Assembly: GCA_002491065.1 (NCBI GenBank) | Contig: DKVF01000008.1 | Location: 1-44,904, forward strand | Direction of reading: 5' to 3' | Source: Peptococcaceae bacterium UBA7185 | GTDB taxonomy: Bacteria > Bacillota > Peptococcia > Peptococcales > Peptococcaceae | DNA length: 44,904 nucleotides | Part shown: in pieces, positions 14,638 through 22,273 of the stretch | How positions within the stretch are numbered: position 1 is the first letter of the stretch | How the letters are laid out: every line of letters begins with the position of its first letter | The notes under the pieces: model-generated | The model's input: only the letters and a program-made list of their open reading frames with translations | The model's database searches: none | What the model was told of the DNA's origin: nothing | Made by a program: the position numbers and the translations under genes

Positions 14638-16218
14638 TTATTTGGTAAAGGTCAGCGTCACCACCTGTACCAACTCCATACCGGCAAAATTCTGCGGCTC
14701 AAAATATTCCTGCAGAGAATGATTGCGCATCCCGCGCCCATCGGCATATACCAGGAGCGCAACGGGAATCTCTTTGCCCAACTCAATCTCTTGAAACTCT
14801 GGCAGAAATTTTTTAGTAGAAGCCAATATCTCCTCTCCAGGAGCAAGTTCATCTGATACAAAGGAATAGGAGGCGCCGTCAAGTACCACATTAAAGGAAA
14901 TAGCATAATTCTCCTCCATCGTCATGGCCAGAATCCCATCCAACTGTGCTGCGACATCCCGTTCCTCACTCAGCGATATTGCGCCTCCACCCACAGATTC
15001 CCAGCCTTCGCCATGCAAGCGACAGACGTTGATCTCTAACACAGCGGCCTCTGCCGGCCCGTTGAAAGAAAGAATCAGAGAATTGTCGCTTAGATTCAAA
15101 TATTGCAGGAGATTTTGTGATTCCTTACTCAGCTGGTAAGGAGCAACTCCTTCTCTGTCCAGCACATTTGACGATTGATTGGCCGAAGCGCCCAGGAAAA
15201 TCGCCAGACCCAGCACCAGGACCACCAAAATACCGGAAATAAACATTGCCCATTTTGTGTGTGCGCTCCCTTTCATGATAGCCTCCAACCTTTCCTTTAA
15301 TGTCTGCTTTTCCTCACACATCGTGGTGGATACAATGGTGCGACGAGATTTGCTATCCGCTGCCATCTCAATCAGCGTATCGCCATAGCTTTGTTTTCCC
15401 TGCCTGTCCAACACACTGGTCACTGCTTCATCGCAGGCCAGTTCGCACAGGCGGTCCAGTTCCCGCCGCACAAGATAAATCACCGGATTAAACCAATGAA
15501 GATGCACTGCAAAGGTAGCAACCCATTTCACAAGCACATCCTTTCTCCGCCAATGCATCAGCTCATGGCGCAGGATATTGCCCAGCTGCCCGTCAGTATA
15601 CGCCCTGTCCGGCAGATAAATCGCCGGACGGAACACGCCCAGCAGCATCGGTGTGACAGCCAAAGCGCTCCGATACAGAGAAGGACAGCCCTGTCCCGGA
15701 CATAATGCCTGAAGCAAAGCCAGCTCATGCGCCGTTCCTGCCACACGGCTGCGGCGCAAACCGGCAAGATATGCAGCATATTGCACAATATCGAAACAAA
15801 ATGACAACACACCACCCAGCAAGAGCATCATCAGCAGATAGTCATTTATACCGCCCTTGGCCAGCCCGATTTCCTCATAGGAAATAGCAACCTGCGCCTC
15901 CGGCTCCAGTGCGCTGTATTCCACCCCGTACTGCTTCTGCGCCAATATTTCCCGTTGTTCTGCCGTTGTCTTGATATGGGCATCACAGACTGCCTGCACC
16001 GGACTCAGCGGCGTGGCAACAGGCAGCGAAACAAATGCAGAGACCGGCACAAGAAAGGTGACCAGCACCAAACACCAAAGCCCATACTGGACCCGTTTGG
16101 GAATTTTGTATTTCCACAGCGGCTGCAGCACATACAGCAGCACTGCAAGAATGCTGCCCGCAAGGGACATCATCAGCAGCGTACGCACCAATGCACTCCA
16201 ACTCTGCCACACACTCAT
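14638..16218 (-). CDS. BlaR1/MecR1-like M56 metallopeptidase antirepressor
   Basis: This 526-residue membrane protein has about four transmembrane segments in its first 240 residues and an M56 zinc-protease domain with HELMH (218-222) and CDEAV (262-266). In this family the protease, once triggered, leads to inactivation of a BlaI-type repressor. A further transmembrane helix (about 322-342) leads to an extracytoplasmic C-terminal domain of about 180 residues. That domain is not the penicillin-binding sensor of true BlaR1: no SxxK/SxN/KTG series is seen. The ligand is therefore unlikely to be beta-lactam recognised in the usual way. Its start overlaps the repressor stop as ATGA. A terminator follows and no beta-lactamase gene is nearby. 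Confidence 0.88.
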   Translation of the reverse strand: MSVWQSWSALVRTLLMMSLAGSILAVLLYVLQPLWKYKIPKRVQYGLWCLVLVTFLVPVSAFVSLPVATPLSPVQAVCDAHIKTTAEQREILAQKQYGVEYSALEPEAQVAISYEEIGLAKGGINDYLLMMLLLGGVLSFCFDIVQYAAYLAGLRRSRVAGTAHELALLQALCPGQGCPSLYRSALAVTPMLLGVFRPAIYLPDRAYTDGQLGNILRHELMHWRRKDVLVKWVATFAVHLHWFNPVIYLVRRELDRLCELACDEAVTSVLDRQGKQSYGDTLIEMAADSKSRRTIVSTTMCEEKQTLKERLEAIMKGSAHTKWAMFISGILVVLVLGLAIFLGASANQSSNVLDREGVAPYQLSKESQNLLQYLNLSDNSLILSFNGPAEAAVLEINVCRLHGEGWESVGGGAISLSEERDVAAQLDGILAMTMEENYAISFNVVLDGASYSFVSDELAPGEEILASTKKFLPEFQEIELGKEIPVALLVYADGRGMRNHSLQEYFEPQNFAGMELVQVVTLTFTK

Positions 16219-16595
16219 ACACTTCCACCTCCCATCTTAAAAAATTCTTTCAGCTCATCAATGTCCGCTTCAGACAGCTTTCCATGCTGGCAGAGAGAAG
16301 CAACAAAGTTTTTGGCACTGCCCTGATACAGCCTTTCAAGCAAACCGTCTTCCTCTGCCTGTGCGTATTCATTGTAGGAAACATTGGGCGTATAATATGT
16401 GACCTGCTGCTTTTGCGCTGTAATCACACCTTTGTTCACCAATCTGCGGATTAACGTATTAATCGTAGACTTTTCCCAATTCATCGTGCGTTGCAGCTCC
16501 ACACGAAGATCAGAAAAAGATACCGGCTTTTCCTCCCGCCAAAGAATTTTCATGACCTCCAACTCTGCATTGGATATTTTTTCAGCTAAATGCAT
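16215..16595 (-). CDS. BlaI/MecI/CopY-family repressor
   Basis: This 126-residue winged-helix repressor has the family signature ISNAELEVMKILWREEKPVS at the N-terminus, followed by TMNWEKSTINTLIRRLVNKGVI for DNA recognition, and a C-terminal dimerisation helix pair. The start is placed at the ATG at 16595 with GGGAGG seven bases upstream; the longer frame back to 16661 crosses the promoter and operators. It should repress its own operon through the two TACA-NN-TGTA sites upstream and be inactivated through the linked M56 antirepressor. Confidence 0.93.
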   Translation of the reverse strand: MHLAEKISNAELEVMKILWREEKPVSFSDLRVELQRTMNWEKSTINTLIRRLVNKGVITAQKQQVTYYTPNVSYNEYAQAEEDGLLERLYQGSAKNFVASLCQHGKLSEADIDELKEFFKMGGGSV

Positions 16596-16612
16596 CGTCC
16601 CGCCTCCCGTGT

Positions 16613-16661
16613 TACACTTGTAGTATAATAATATGTTACACGTGTAACACAGAATTGTCAA
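16613..16661 (-). promoter_or_regulatory. promoter and twin BlaI-type operators
   Basis: TTGACA (16661-16656), a 17-base spacer and TAACAT (16638-16633) read on the minus strand. Operator 1, TACACGTGTA (16637-16646), sits inside a 16-base perfect palindrome between -35 and -10. Operator 2, TACACTTGTA (16613-16622), lies downstream, 24 bases centre to centre. Both match the TACA-NN-TGTA core recognised by BlaI/MecI repressors. Confidence 0.9.
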
Positions 16662-16699
16662 GCCCTATTTCCTTGTAATGTGCTTCTTCTGCACGCCAC

Positions 16700-16735
16700 A
16701 AAAAAATCCGCCCGACAAATCTCATCGAACGGATT
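16700..16735 (-). terminator. terminator after the cysteine hydrolase gene
   Basis: AATCCG-TTCGA...TCGGG-CGGATT on the minus strand is followed by seven T. Confidence 0.8.
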
Positions 16736-16777
16736 CTCTACAGCAAAGAAAGCTGTCTTGTATTTTTTCTGTATTTT

Positions 16778-17293
16778 TCAGACAATTTCAATCTGACACT
16801 GGGCCATGGCCCGCAACGCCTGGGCGTGATTGTCCGGCGTCGTACCGGCACAACAATGACTATCTACCGTAATCTTCACTTCTGGCAAATAAGCCTTAAT
16901 CAGCAGCGCATTGGAAATGACGCAAATATCGGTGCACACACCTACCAGTTCCACCTCTTCACAGCCAACAGACAGCAAATAATGAGCCAAATCCAGACTG
17001 CCAAAGGTGTCCTTATCAAAGACTTTCCCATTGGGCAACTGCAGGGATTTTTCGATTTCCCACCCCGATGTATAACGGATACAATGGGGCACCGGCAGCT
17101 TCTTCCCTTCCTGGGTGTCAAGATAATTGGCGCCATGGGTGTCACGGGTATAGACAACCTCCCTTTTTTCCTTCACCGCTTTGTCCATTTTCTTTTTGAC
17201 TGACTTCACCACCGCCTGCGCTTCCTTTGTACCCAAACTCCCGGAAATGAAATCATTCTGCATATCGACCACTACAAGAACCTTCTGATGCAT
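16778..17293 (-). CDS. isochorismatase-family cysteine hydrolase (nicotinamidase-like)
   Basis: This is a 171-residue hydrolase of the isochorismatase/nicotinamidase superfamily. The catalytic triad can be placed as Asp10 (VVDMQNDF), Lys94 (VFDKDTFGS) and Cys124 (GVCTDICVISNAL). The THGANYLDTQEGKKLPVPHC segment resembles the substrate and metal region of nicotinamidase-like members, so nicotinamide deamidation in NAD salvage is a reasonable but unproven assignment. The ATG at 17293 has AAAGGAG upstream. A 36-residue membrane peptide gene ends 21 bases before it, probably on the same transcript. Confidence 0.88.
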   Translation of the reverse strand: MHQKVLVVVDMQNDFISGSLGTKEAQAVVKSVKKKMDKAVKEKREVVYTRDTHGANYLDTQEGKKLPVPHCIRYTSGWEIEKSLQLPNGKVFDKDTFGSLDLAHYLLSVGCEEVELVGVCTDICVISNALLIKAYLPEVKITVDSHCCAGTTPDNHAQALRAMAQCQIEIV

Positions 17294-17314
17294 CCACTTC
17301 TTCTCCTTTATTCA

Positions 17315-17425
17315 TTATTTTTTCTTCATAATATATTTTCCCAGCTGATAGCATACGACCAACAGCACAATGAGAAGCAAAATATTTAATACTGACAACG
17401 CTTTTGTATGTACTGCAATCAACAT
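17315..17425 (-). CDS. 36-residue single-span membrane peptide
   Basis: A short open frame encodes 36 residues. The central stretch ALSVLNILLLIVLLVVCYQL (residues 9-28) is a clear transmembrane helix, and the end GKYIMKKK is basic, predicting a cytoplasmic C-terminus. AGAGGGGG lies at proper spacing before the ATG at 17425. It has a promoter immediately upstream and the cysteine hydrolase gene 21 bases downstream. No family was recognised; a role as a small membrane partner or a leader peptide is possible. Confidence 0.6.
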   Translation of the reverse strand: MLIAVHTKALSVLNILLLIVLLVVCYQLGKYIMKKK

Positions 17426-17443
17426 TCTTGCACCCCCTCTGTT

Positions 17444-17471
17444 ATCATATCATAGACCGCACTATTTGCAA
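17444..17471 (-). promoter_or_regulatory. promoter for the small peptide and cysteine hydrolase
   Basis: TTGCAA (17471-17466), a 16-base spacer and TATGAT (17449-17444) read on the minus strand. The predicted 5' UTR is very short. Confidence 0.5.
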
Positions 17472-17550
17472 AGCCATGGCTGACCTCATTTTCATCATTT
17501 TCGGAAAGAACGATACACACAGTTCGCCTGCTCTCAAATTTTTTCTAAAA

Positions 17551-17566
17551 TGTTTCACGTGAAACA
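17551..17566. promoter_or_regulatory. parS: parS centromere site 1 (ParB/Spo0J binding)
   Basis: TGTTTCACGTGAAACA is a perfect 16-base palindrome identical to the consensus ParB-binding site of Bacillus subtilis and most bacteria. The symmetry continues three bases further on each side. It is intergenic, as many parS sites are, and a second copy lies 7.2 kb away. Confidence 0.95.
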
Positions 17567-17596
17567 TTTGCAAAAAACAAACTGCTGTATGGAAAA

Positions 17597-17642
17597 CACA
17601 CTGCCCTTCCCTGCTAATGCTCTGGCAGGAAAGGGCAGTGTG
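17597..17642 (-). terminator. 18-bp hairpin, probable terminator of the 17690-18304 gene
   Basis: CACACTGCCCTTCCCTGC pairs with GCAGGAAAGGGCAGTGTG with one mismatch and a 10-base loop. On the minus strand it is followed by TGTTTTCC. It sits between the lipoprotein gene stop and parS site 1. Confidence 0.7.
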
Positions 17643-17689
17643 CTGCAAGTAGTGAGTTACAAAAAACGACACAATTCTTATAATTTATA

Positions 17690-18304
17690 CTATTTTTCTG
17701 TTTCTTCAGCTAAGGGCTTCAACGATAAAACGACATTTTCATTTTTGTCTAACATCATCTCACATTGCCAAGTAAAGATAGCTGGAATACCCCATTGTAC
17801 ATCGCTAAGGTTTACATACATTGTGGCCGTTTGCGGTTCTTCAAGGGAAAGCAAATCCTGTGCCTGCACATCTGACTGACTGGACTGTTTCCATATTTCC
17901 ACATAGATACTGCCAGGCAGACTTTGCACCTGATAATCTACAATTTTTCGCAATCCATCCTCTTTTTGATAGGTTAGCGTAAACTGAGTTCGTAACACAA
18001 CATAGATATCTTCTTGGGCGATCTTTCTATCGTATTGCAGTACCACAAAATCAATGTTGCCTGTGATATGATAAAACCCATCTGCCGTGATTTCATATTC
18101 GGTCAGATAGATATGCGCACCTGTATGCTCATTAAATCGAATCAACTGTTCTTTCCCCAAGTATAGCGGATCCGAGATAACACCTTCCTGCATTTTGTCA
18201 AGCCCTGCTGAAAGTTCGTCCTGTTGCTGAGAATAGCAGGAAGTCATGAACAATGCAATTACAATAAAGCCAATGAGCATAATCGTTGACAGTTTTTTCT
18301 TCAT
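17690..18304 (-). CDS. lipoprotein of unknown function
   Basis: This 204-residue protein has a lipoprotein signal peptide (MKKKLSTIMLIGFIVIALFM then TSC), with Cys23 as the lipidation site. The mature part is hydrophilic and looks beta-rich, with no motif I recognise. It would be anchored on the outer face of the cytoplasmic membrane. AAGGGGG stands before the ATG at 18304. A gap of 177 bases separates it from the upstream 18482-19048 gene, so it may have its own promoter. Its neighbours are also envelope proteins of unknown function. Confidence 0.75.
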   Translation of the reverse strand: MKKKLSTIMLIGFIVIALFMTSCYSQQQDELSAGLDKMQEGVISDPLYLGKEQLIRFNEHTGAHIYLTEYEITADGFYHITGNIDFVVLQYDRKIAQEDIYVVLRTQFTLTYQKEDGLRKIVDYQVQSLPGSIYVEIWKQSSQSDVQAQDLLSLEEPQTATMYVNLSDVQWGIPAIFTWQCEMMLDKNENVVLSLKPLAEETEK

Positions 18305-18452
18305 CGTTTTCCCCCTTAAATTTTCCTTTTATAGTAGCGAATATCTGCAAAAGGTGATATCTGACTATATTTCTTAATCGGCTTGGCCGCCTCACCAAGA
18401 CAGACATGACGAGGATATTCCCATATTCACTGTAGCATAATGCGACTAATTT

Positions 18453-18474
18453 TATCTGCAAATATATGCAGATA
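18453..18474. promoter_or_regulatory. TATCTGCA inverted repeat upstream of the lipoprotein gene
   Basis: TATCTGCA (18453-18460) and TGCAGATA (18467-18474) flank a six-base centre. A further TATCTGCA copy occurs near 18341, close to the gene start. A possible -35 (TTGCAG) on the minus strand overlaps the dyad. It is a candidate operator; the regulator is unknown. Confidence 0.35.
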
Positions 18475-18481
18475 TGTTTTT

Positions 18482-19048
18482 TCATAATATGCTTCCAGTT
18501 CCAAATAATCCAACGCGTCTCTGCCATTTTCGATAGCCGCCCTCAGTAAAAATCAGACAGCAAAAAAAGAGTTCATACAATTGACTAATTTGTTGATGTG
18601 CTCCGCAAAGCGCCAACTGTACTTCGATTGTCGCTGCATGCAATTGCCAAAAAGCTGTGAGACCAATTGCCAATAAAAGCAGACAAATACTATAAAAAAC
18701 CCTGCGTCGTATCTTCTCAAAATGCAATGTATTTTGCCGCTGCGCCCAATATTCAACTGCTACAACACTCCAGAGACAAATTGCCACCGATATATAGGCA
18801 ATTTCCAACTCGTGAAATAGACGCTCTGTAGAAATCCATGGTTGACACTGCCTGATATGATTCAGCTTCAGCAGGGCATAAACAATTGCTGTGCTACTCC
18901 CCAAAATAAAAGAGCTTCTCCAAGTGCGCGTATACACATTTCTCTCATTGCAGCGATTCCAAACCATCAAAACAAAAGAAATCGCCAGAAAAATATAGGC
19001 AACATATCTTATCCATTCATAAGGATTTCTTGTAATGTACACGCTCAT
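18482..19048 (-). CDS. multi-pass membrane protein of unknown function
   Basis: This 188-residue protein has four to five hydrophobic segments (about residues 13-30, 47-62, 80-98, 117-137 and 150-168) and no recognised family motif. The ATG at 19048 has AAAGGAG upstream. The start lies 32 bases inside the end of the 19017-19250 gene, a long overlap that supports coupled expression. No transport or enzymatic motif could be picked out. Confidence 0.65.
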   Translation of the reverse strand: MSVYITRNPYEWIRYVAYIFLAISFVLMVWNRCNERNVYTRTWRSSFILGSSTAIVYALLKLNHIRQCQPWISTERLFHELEIAYISVAICLWSVVAVEYWAQRQNTLHFEKIRRRVFYSICLLLLAIGLTAFWQLHAATIEVQLALCGAHQQISQLYELFFCCLIFTEGGYRKWQRRVGLFGTGSIL

Positions 19049-19250
19049 TCCTCACTCCTTTTTTCAGACAATAAATTTCTATCGTTTCTTCTGCTGAGAA
19101 TGGCAACTCTCGATTGATTTGAGTCCAATCTACGATTTCTTCTACCGGACACGCTTTTACCTTACCCTGTCTATTCATTTGATATAGCGCGTCTTCTGCT
19201 CCTTGAAACACAATTTCATCTTCCGAAATTTCAATGATTCGCTTTAACAT
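19017..19250 (-). CDS. small acidic protein of unknown function
   Basis: This 77-residue protein has no signal peptide or membrane helix; it begins MLKRIIEISEDEIVFQGAED. It is preceded by AAAGGTGG at good spacing. It begins 15 bases after the stop of the 19266-20126 gene and overlaps the following membrane protein gene by 32 bases. No family was recognised. It is likely cytosolic, and position alone suggests that it works with the adjacent membrane proteins. Confidence 0.6.
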   Translation of the reverse strand: MLKRIIEISEDEIVFQGAEDALYQMNRQGKVKACPVEEIVDWTQINRELPFSAEETIEIYCLKKGVRNERVHYKKSL

Positions 19251-19265
19251 TCCACCTTTTACTGG

Positions 19266-20126
19266 CTATAACCCTCCAGCTATATATTTGTAAATTTGAC
19301 CCATTCCGTTATCTGTCGACAGTACAAAATACAACTGATTTTGCAAAACAAAAAAATCTGTGATCCGGTCAACATCACCGTCTTTTATTTTTAAATTCTT
19401 TTTCGTTATACGATTCTCGCTTAAACTATATAAGCACAAATCATTTTCGCTATGTGAAAGACCATATATATCAGTTCCGTTACAATACAACCTTTCGCAG
19501 CCTAAGTTCAATTCACAGACTGCTCCATCTTCCCATACACAGAGATCAGGATGGATATCCTCTTCCTCCAATTTCAAAATTTCAAAATATACTGCCCCAT
19601 CCTCTTCTAATACAATTGGATTCAGACCAATCATCTCCATATAGGAGGCCAACATTTCGTCCTCATATAGTACAATTTCACTTTGTTCTGTATTGTTTGC
19701 AAAGTCCAGAACTGTCACGTTTGTCCTGTCTTTGTCATAGGAAAACGCATAGAGAAAAATTTTCTGTTCCAGCAATTTTCCTCTGAGAATCCAGCTATCC
19801 TCTATTGCTTTCTCCCACAACACAGAACCGTCATGCAAATCCAGGACAGCCAGCTTTTGCGTATCTTGGAAAGAGATTTGTGCCATCCAATACTTCGATG
19901 CCTCTGTCACCCGATGATTGATCGCGCACAATGCATACTGATCTTTGACATCTAGAATCTCCATTTCATCAGAATATCCTCGTTTATCTGTTTCACCGGT
20001 AAAAAATGGATTGGCAATAAAATTCTTGTCCAGCGCATAACTATGCCATCTCATCGGGAATGCGCTGTGAAAAATGAGCACAACAGCAAAAATGAATAAC
20101 ATGCCCAAATATAGATACTTTCTCAT
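19266..20126 (-). CDS. membrane-anchored extracytoplasmic protein, possible beta-propeller
   Basis: This 286-residue protein has an N-terminal hydrophobic helix (about residues 4-22) with no lipobox, so it is an uncleaved anchor or a signal peptide. The rest shows repeated short beta-rich modules (AVLDLHDGSVLWEKAIEDSW; DLCVWEDGAVCELNLG; LCLYSLSENRITKKNL), suggesting a propeller-like or PQQ-like fold that binds rather than catalyses. The start is at the ATG at 20126, with AAAAGGAG seven bases upstream; a TTG six bases before is too close. It lies 27 bases after the preceding lipoprotein gene and is part of a run of four envelope genes. Confidence 0.65.
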   Translation of the reverse strand: MRKYLYLGMLFIFAVVLIFHSAFPMRWHSYALDKNFIANPFFTGETDKRGYSDEMEILDVKDQYALCAINHRVTEASKYWMAQISFQDTQKLAVLDLHDGSVLWEKAIEDSWILRGKLLEQKIFLYAFSYDKDRTNVTVLDFANNTEQSEIVLYEDEMLASYMEMIGLNPIVLEEDGAVYFEILKLEEEDIHPDLCVWEDGAVCELNLGCERLYCNGTDIYGLSHSENDLCLYSLSENRITKKNLKIKDGDVDRITDFFVLQNQLYFVLSTDNGMGQIYKYIAGGL

Positions 20127-20153
20127 TGGCAATCTCCTTTTCTGACTAAAATA

Positions 20154-20716
20154 TTATCCACCCATCAAATCTATTTTAGTTATTGTATCGCGCTCTACAT
20201 CAATCTGGAACGTAAATATATATTTTCGGGAAATGGCAAAGAGGAGCTCTTTACTGTATTTCTGGGAAATGTCACCTTCATAAGTTGTAATTAAGACGCA
20301 ATACAGTTCTTCTTCACTTTCAGGAAGTTCGTCAGGTGGGAAATCGATATCATATTCCATTTCTAACGGCGCAACCGGAAGTACCGATAATAGGGTATCT
20401 AAACTGTCTCCAACGGAGATGGCATCCCATAGCGGCGGCGCAGCACTGTTTTCAATCACAATCGTTTTTACCGCATCATCTTCCGCTATAAAATGATATC
20501 CTTCATAAGAAACAACCTGTACACCATTGTCAAAAACATCTCTTTCAGTGGGCTGTCCATGCAAGGCTTCTACTGTTTCCACATCTGTGCGGCCCAGCAC
20601 AATCTGGTCATAGGTAATCCATTGCGCAAGGTCAACAATCTGCTCTGAATGGGTATTATGACAGCCACAAACAAATAGCATCAGAAAAGAAGCGATAATA
20701 AAGAAGTTTTTTTCAT
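20154..20716 (-). CDS. lipoprotein with a frameshift in a start-proximal poly-A tract
   Basis: The coding frame ends at 20154 and reads through a lipoprotein-like leader (NFFIIASFLMLFV then CGC) into a 160-residue extracytoplasmic domain of unknown function. The well-placed start ATG at 20716, with GAGAGGTG eight bases upstream, is out of frame: it is followed by seven A (20713-20707) and reaches a stop after eleven codons. One extra A would give MKKNFFIIASFLMLFVCGC, a perfect lipoprotein signal with lipidation at Cys19. An in-frame GTG at 20777 exists but lacks a ribosome site and would spoil the signal peptide. Either the gene is broken, or slippage at the A run restores the frame. Confidence 0.6.
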
Positions 20717-20804
20717 TTGCAGTACACCTCTCTATAGAAATACGAAAATTCTGCCAATCTCGGACATTCCTTTTCACAAATTACTCAAAAAATGTCTATA
20801 CCTT

Positions 20805-20833
20805 ATCTTAACAGATTTTTTACCGCTTTGCAA
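20805..20833 (-). promoter_or_regulatory. promoter of the envelope-protein operon
   Basis: TTGCAA (20833-20828), a 17-base spacer and TAAGAT (20810-20805), with TG one base before the -10, read on the minus strand. Transcription should start near 20798 and cover the genes down to 18482. Confidence 0.75.
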
Positions 20834-20886
20834 AAAAATTGTCCTCAACACGCTAAAATCTGCACAAAATCATCTTTCCTCCATGA

Positions 20887-20923
20887 AAATAAGCTGTTGC
20901 CACACAATAGAAACAGCTTATTT
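20887..20923 (-). terminator. hairpin terminator after the secreted-protein cluster
   Basis: AAATAAGCTGTT pairs with AACAGCTTATTT around a 13-base loop and is followed on the minus strand by TTTTC. It lies between the 21003-21206 gene and the next operon promoter. Confidence 0.6.
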
Positions 20924-21002
20924 CGTAGAGAGTTATCAAATTTTATTAATCATGCTATCTTTCACCATTGAAAAGCAAATAAATGAAAAAATCTTTCAGG
21001 AA

Positions 21003-21206
21003 CTATTTTGCACTATTTGATAGCGTCTCCAAAAAATCGTACCACTTGTCTGTGGAAAAACAATATGCAACCTCCCACACATTATGACTTATCATTCCTG
21101 CACGATCTACAAGTTCTTGTATGCTATTATTGATACAAAATGCAGAAAAAAGAATTGCTATTGAAATTAAAATACTACCAATCAATACCTGATATTTTTC
21201 TATCAC
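21003..21206 (-). CDS. small single-span membrane protein
   Basis: This 67-residue protein has an N-terminal hydrophobic helix (YQVLIGSILISIAILFSAFCI, about residues 5-25) followed by a short polar tail. Short Bacillota proteins with a similar beginning are common, but none with an established function is recalled. The apparent start is GTG at 21206 with a weak AAGAGTG site upstream. It follows the 21258-22148 secreted-protein gene by 51 bases and is probably co-transcribed. Confidence 0.5.
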   Translation of the reverse strand: MIEKYQVLIGSILISIAILFSAFCINNSIQELVDRAGMISHNVWEVAYCFSTDKWYDFLETLSNSAK

Positions 21207-21257
21207 TTATTTTATCACTCTTTTCTTCAATGACATCCTCTAAAAATTCTCTATTAA

Positions 21258-22148
21258 TTAATACACACCAAAGCGTGTATCATTACTATATGCTACAAAA
21301 GATTCCTTTGTATTAGAAAGCTCAACATTTAATCCACCCGTTTTTCCATCAACTCCAAATGAAACACTTGTAATTGAGGCAGAATTATAAGTATGAATGT
21401 AATATGCTGTTGCTATTCCACTATAAGAACCAAATCTATAGTCATAAGTACATGCACCATACCATATATACCCTACATATGTGCTCCCTATTCTACTATC
21501 CTGCAATCTAAACCCGAAGCCCTTACTTCCATCGCCATCAGAGCGGTTAGTAGTTCTATTTGTATTTCTTCTATCTTGGTCTGTGATATACGCACTTGAA
21601 CGCACAACTGCAGAATTATACGTTCCTGATGTGTTTGTATAGCCAACTCCAAAACCTTCTGCCCCTCCAACACTAGTTTCCCAACTAGTATTAAGCCAAT
21701 TTCCCCCACAAGTTACTGTCCATGTTTTATCTGTTGCTTCATATACAACAGTAGGTTTTACCAACGTTACATCTCCGCTGTCACTTAATGGCTCAATTGC
21801 AAAATCACTTTCTGTTTCATACACATAGACACCATATTCAGACAATTCCTGTACCAAGGCTTTCCGTTCTGCTCCTGAAGCAAATGTCACTTGCTCTATT
21901 AACAAATCAATTTCTTCTCTGCTAGCACGTTCCATGGTTCCATTATCCACAGCATTTTGATATAAAATATCCATTTGATTCGCAAAGTTCATTTTTTCAC
22001 TTGCGTCCATGTAAATGGCTTTTTCAGATACCGCTTGCAAATTTTCATTCACTTCCATATTTTCACTTGCAAATGCTGGTATTCCCACGCTCATTGCCAT
22101 TGCTGCGGTTAAAACTGTTGCGATGATTTTTTTCATTGTTCTTCTCAT
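21258..22148 (-). CDS. secreted protein of unknown function
   Basis: This 296-residue protein has a cleavable signal peptide (ending AFA, about residue 27). A helical acidic propeptide-like part (about 28-115) is followed by a Tyr/Gly/Ser/Thr-rich C-terminal domain (about 125-296) that looks like an all-beta secreted module (VTCGGNWLNTSWETSVGGAEG; YVGYIWYGACTYDYRFGSYSG). No known family was recognised. The layout of helical pro-region plus aromatic beta domain would suit a secreted effector or bacteriocin-like protein, but this is inference. The start is at the ATG at 22148 with AAAAGGAG about eleven bases upstream. It lies downstream of another small secreted-protein gene that carries the shared ECF-type promoter. 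Confidence 0.65.
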   Translation of the reverse strand: MRRTMKKIIATVLTAAMAMSVGIPAFASENMEVNENLQAVSEKAIYMDASEKMNFANQMDILYQNAVDNGTMERASREEIDLLIEQVTFASGAERKALVQELSEYGVYVYETESDFAIEPLSDSGDVTLVKPTVVYEATDKTWTVTCGGNWLNTSWETSVGGAEGFGVGYTNTSGTYNSAVVRSSAYITDQDRRNTNRTTNRSDGDGSKGFGFRLQDSRIGSTYVGYIWYGACTYDYRFGSYSGIATAYYIHTYNSASITSVSFGVDGKTGGLNVELSNTKESFVAYSNDTRFGVY

Positions 22149-22273
22149 AAAAATCACATCTCCTTTTAGATTGTAAAGTTGGGGACGGTTTGCCACGTTT
22201 GCCGATATGCACACCGAGAAACATATGACAAACCATCCTGATGAACTATTGCTTCCTTTTGTCGATACGCTAC

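Noticed and set aside
16215..16661. Longer version of the BlaI-like protein starting at 16661
   Set aside because: The extra 22 codons would run through the promoter and both operators; the internal ATG at 16595 has the proper ribosome site.
18198..18527. 109-codon minus-strand frame overlapping two genes
   Set aside because: It overlaps both the lipoprotein start and the membrane-protein end in another frame and has no ribosome site of its own.
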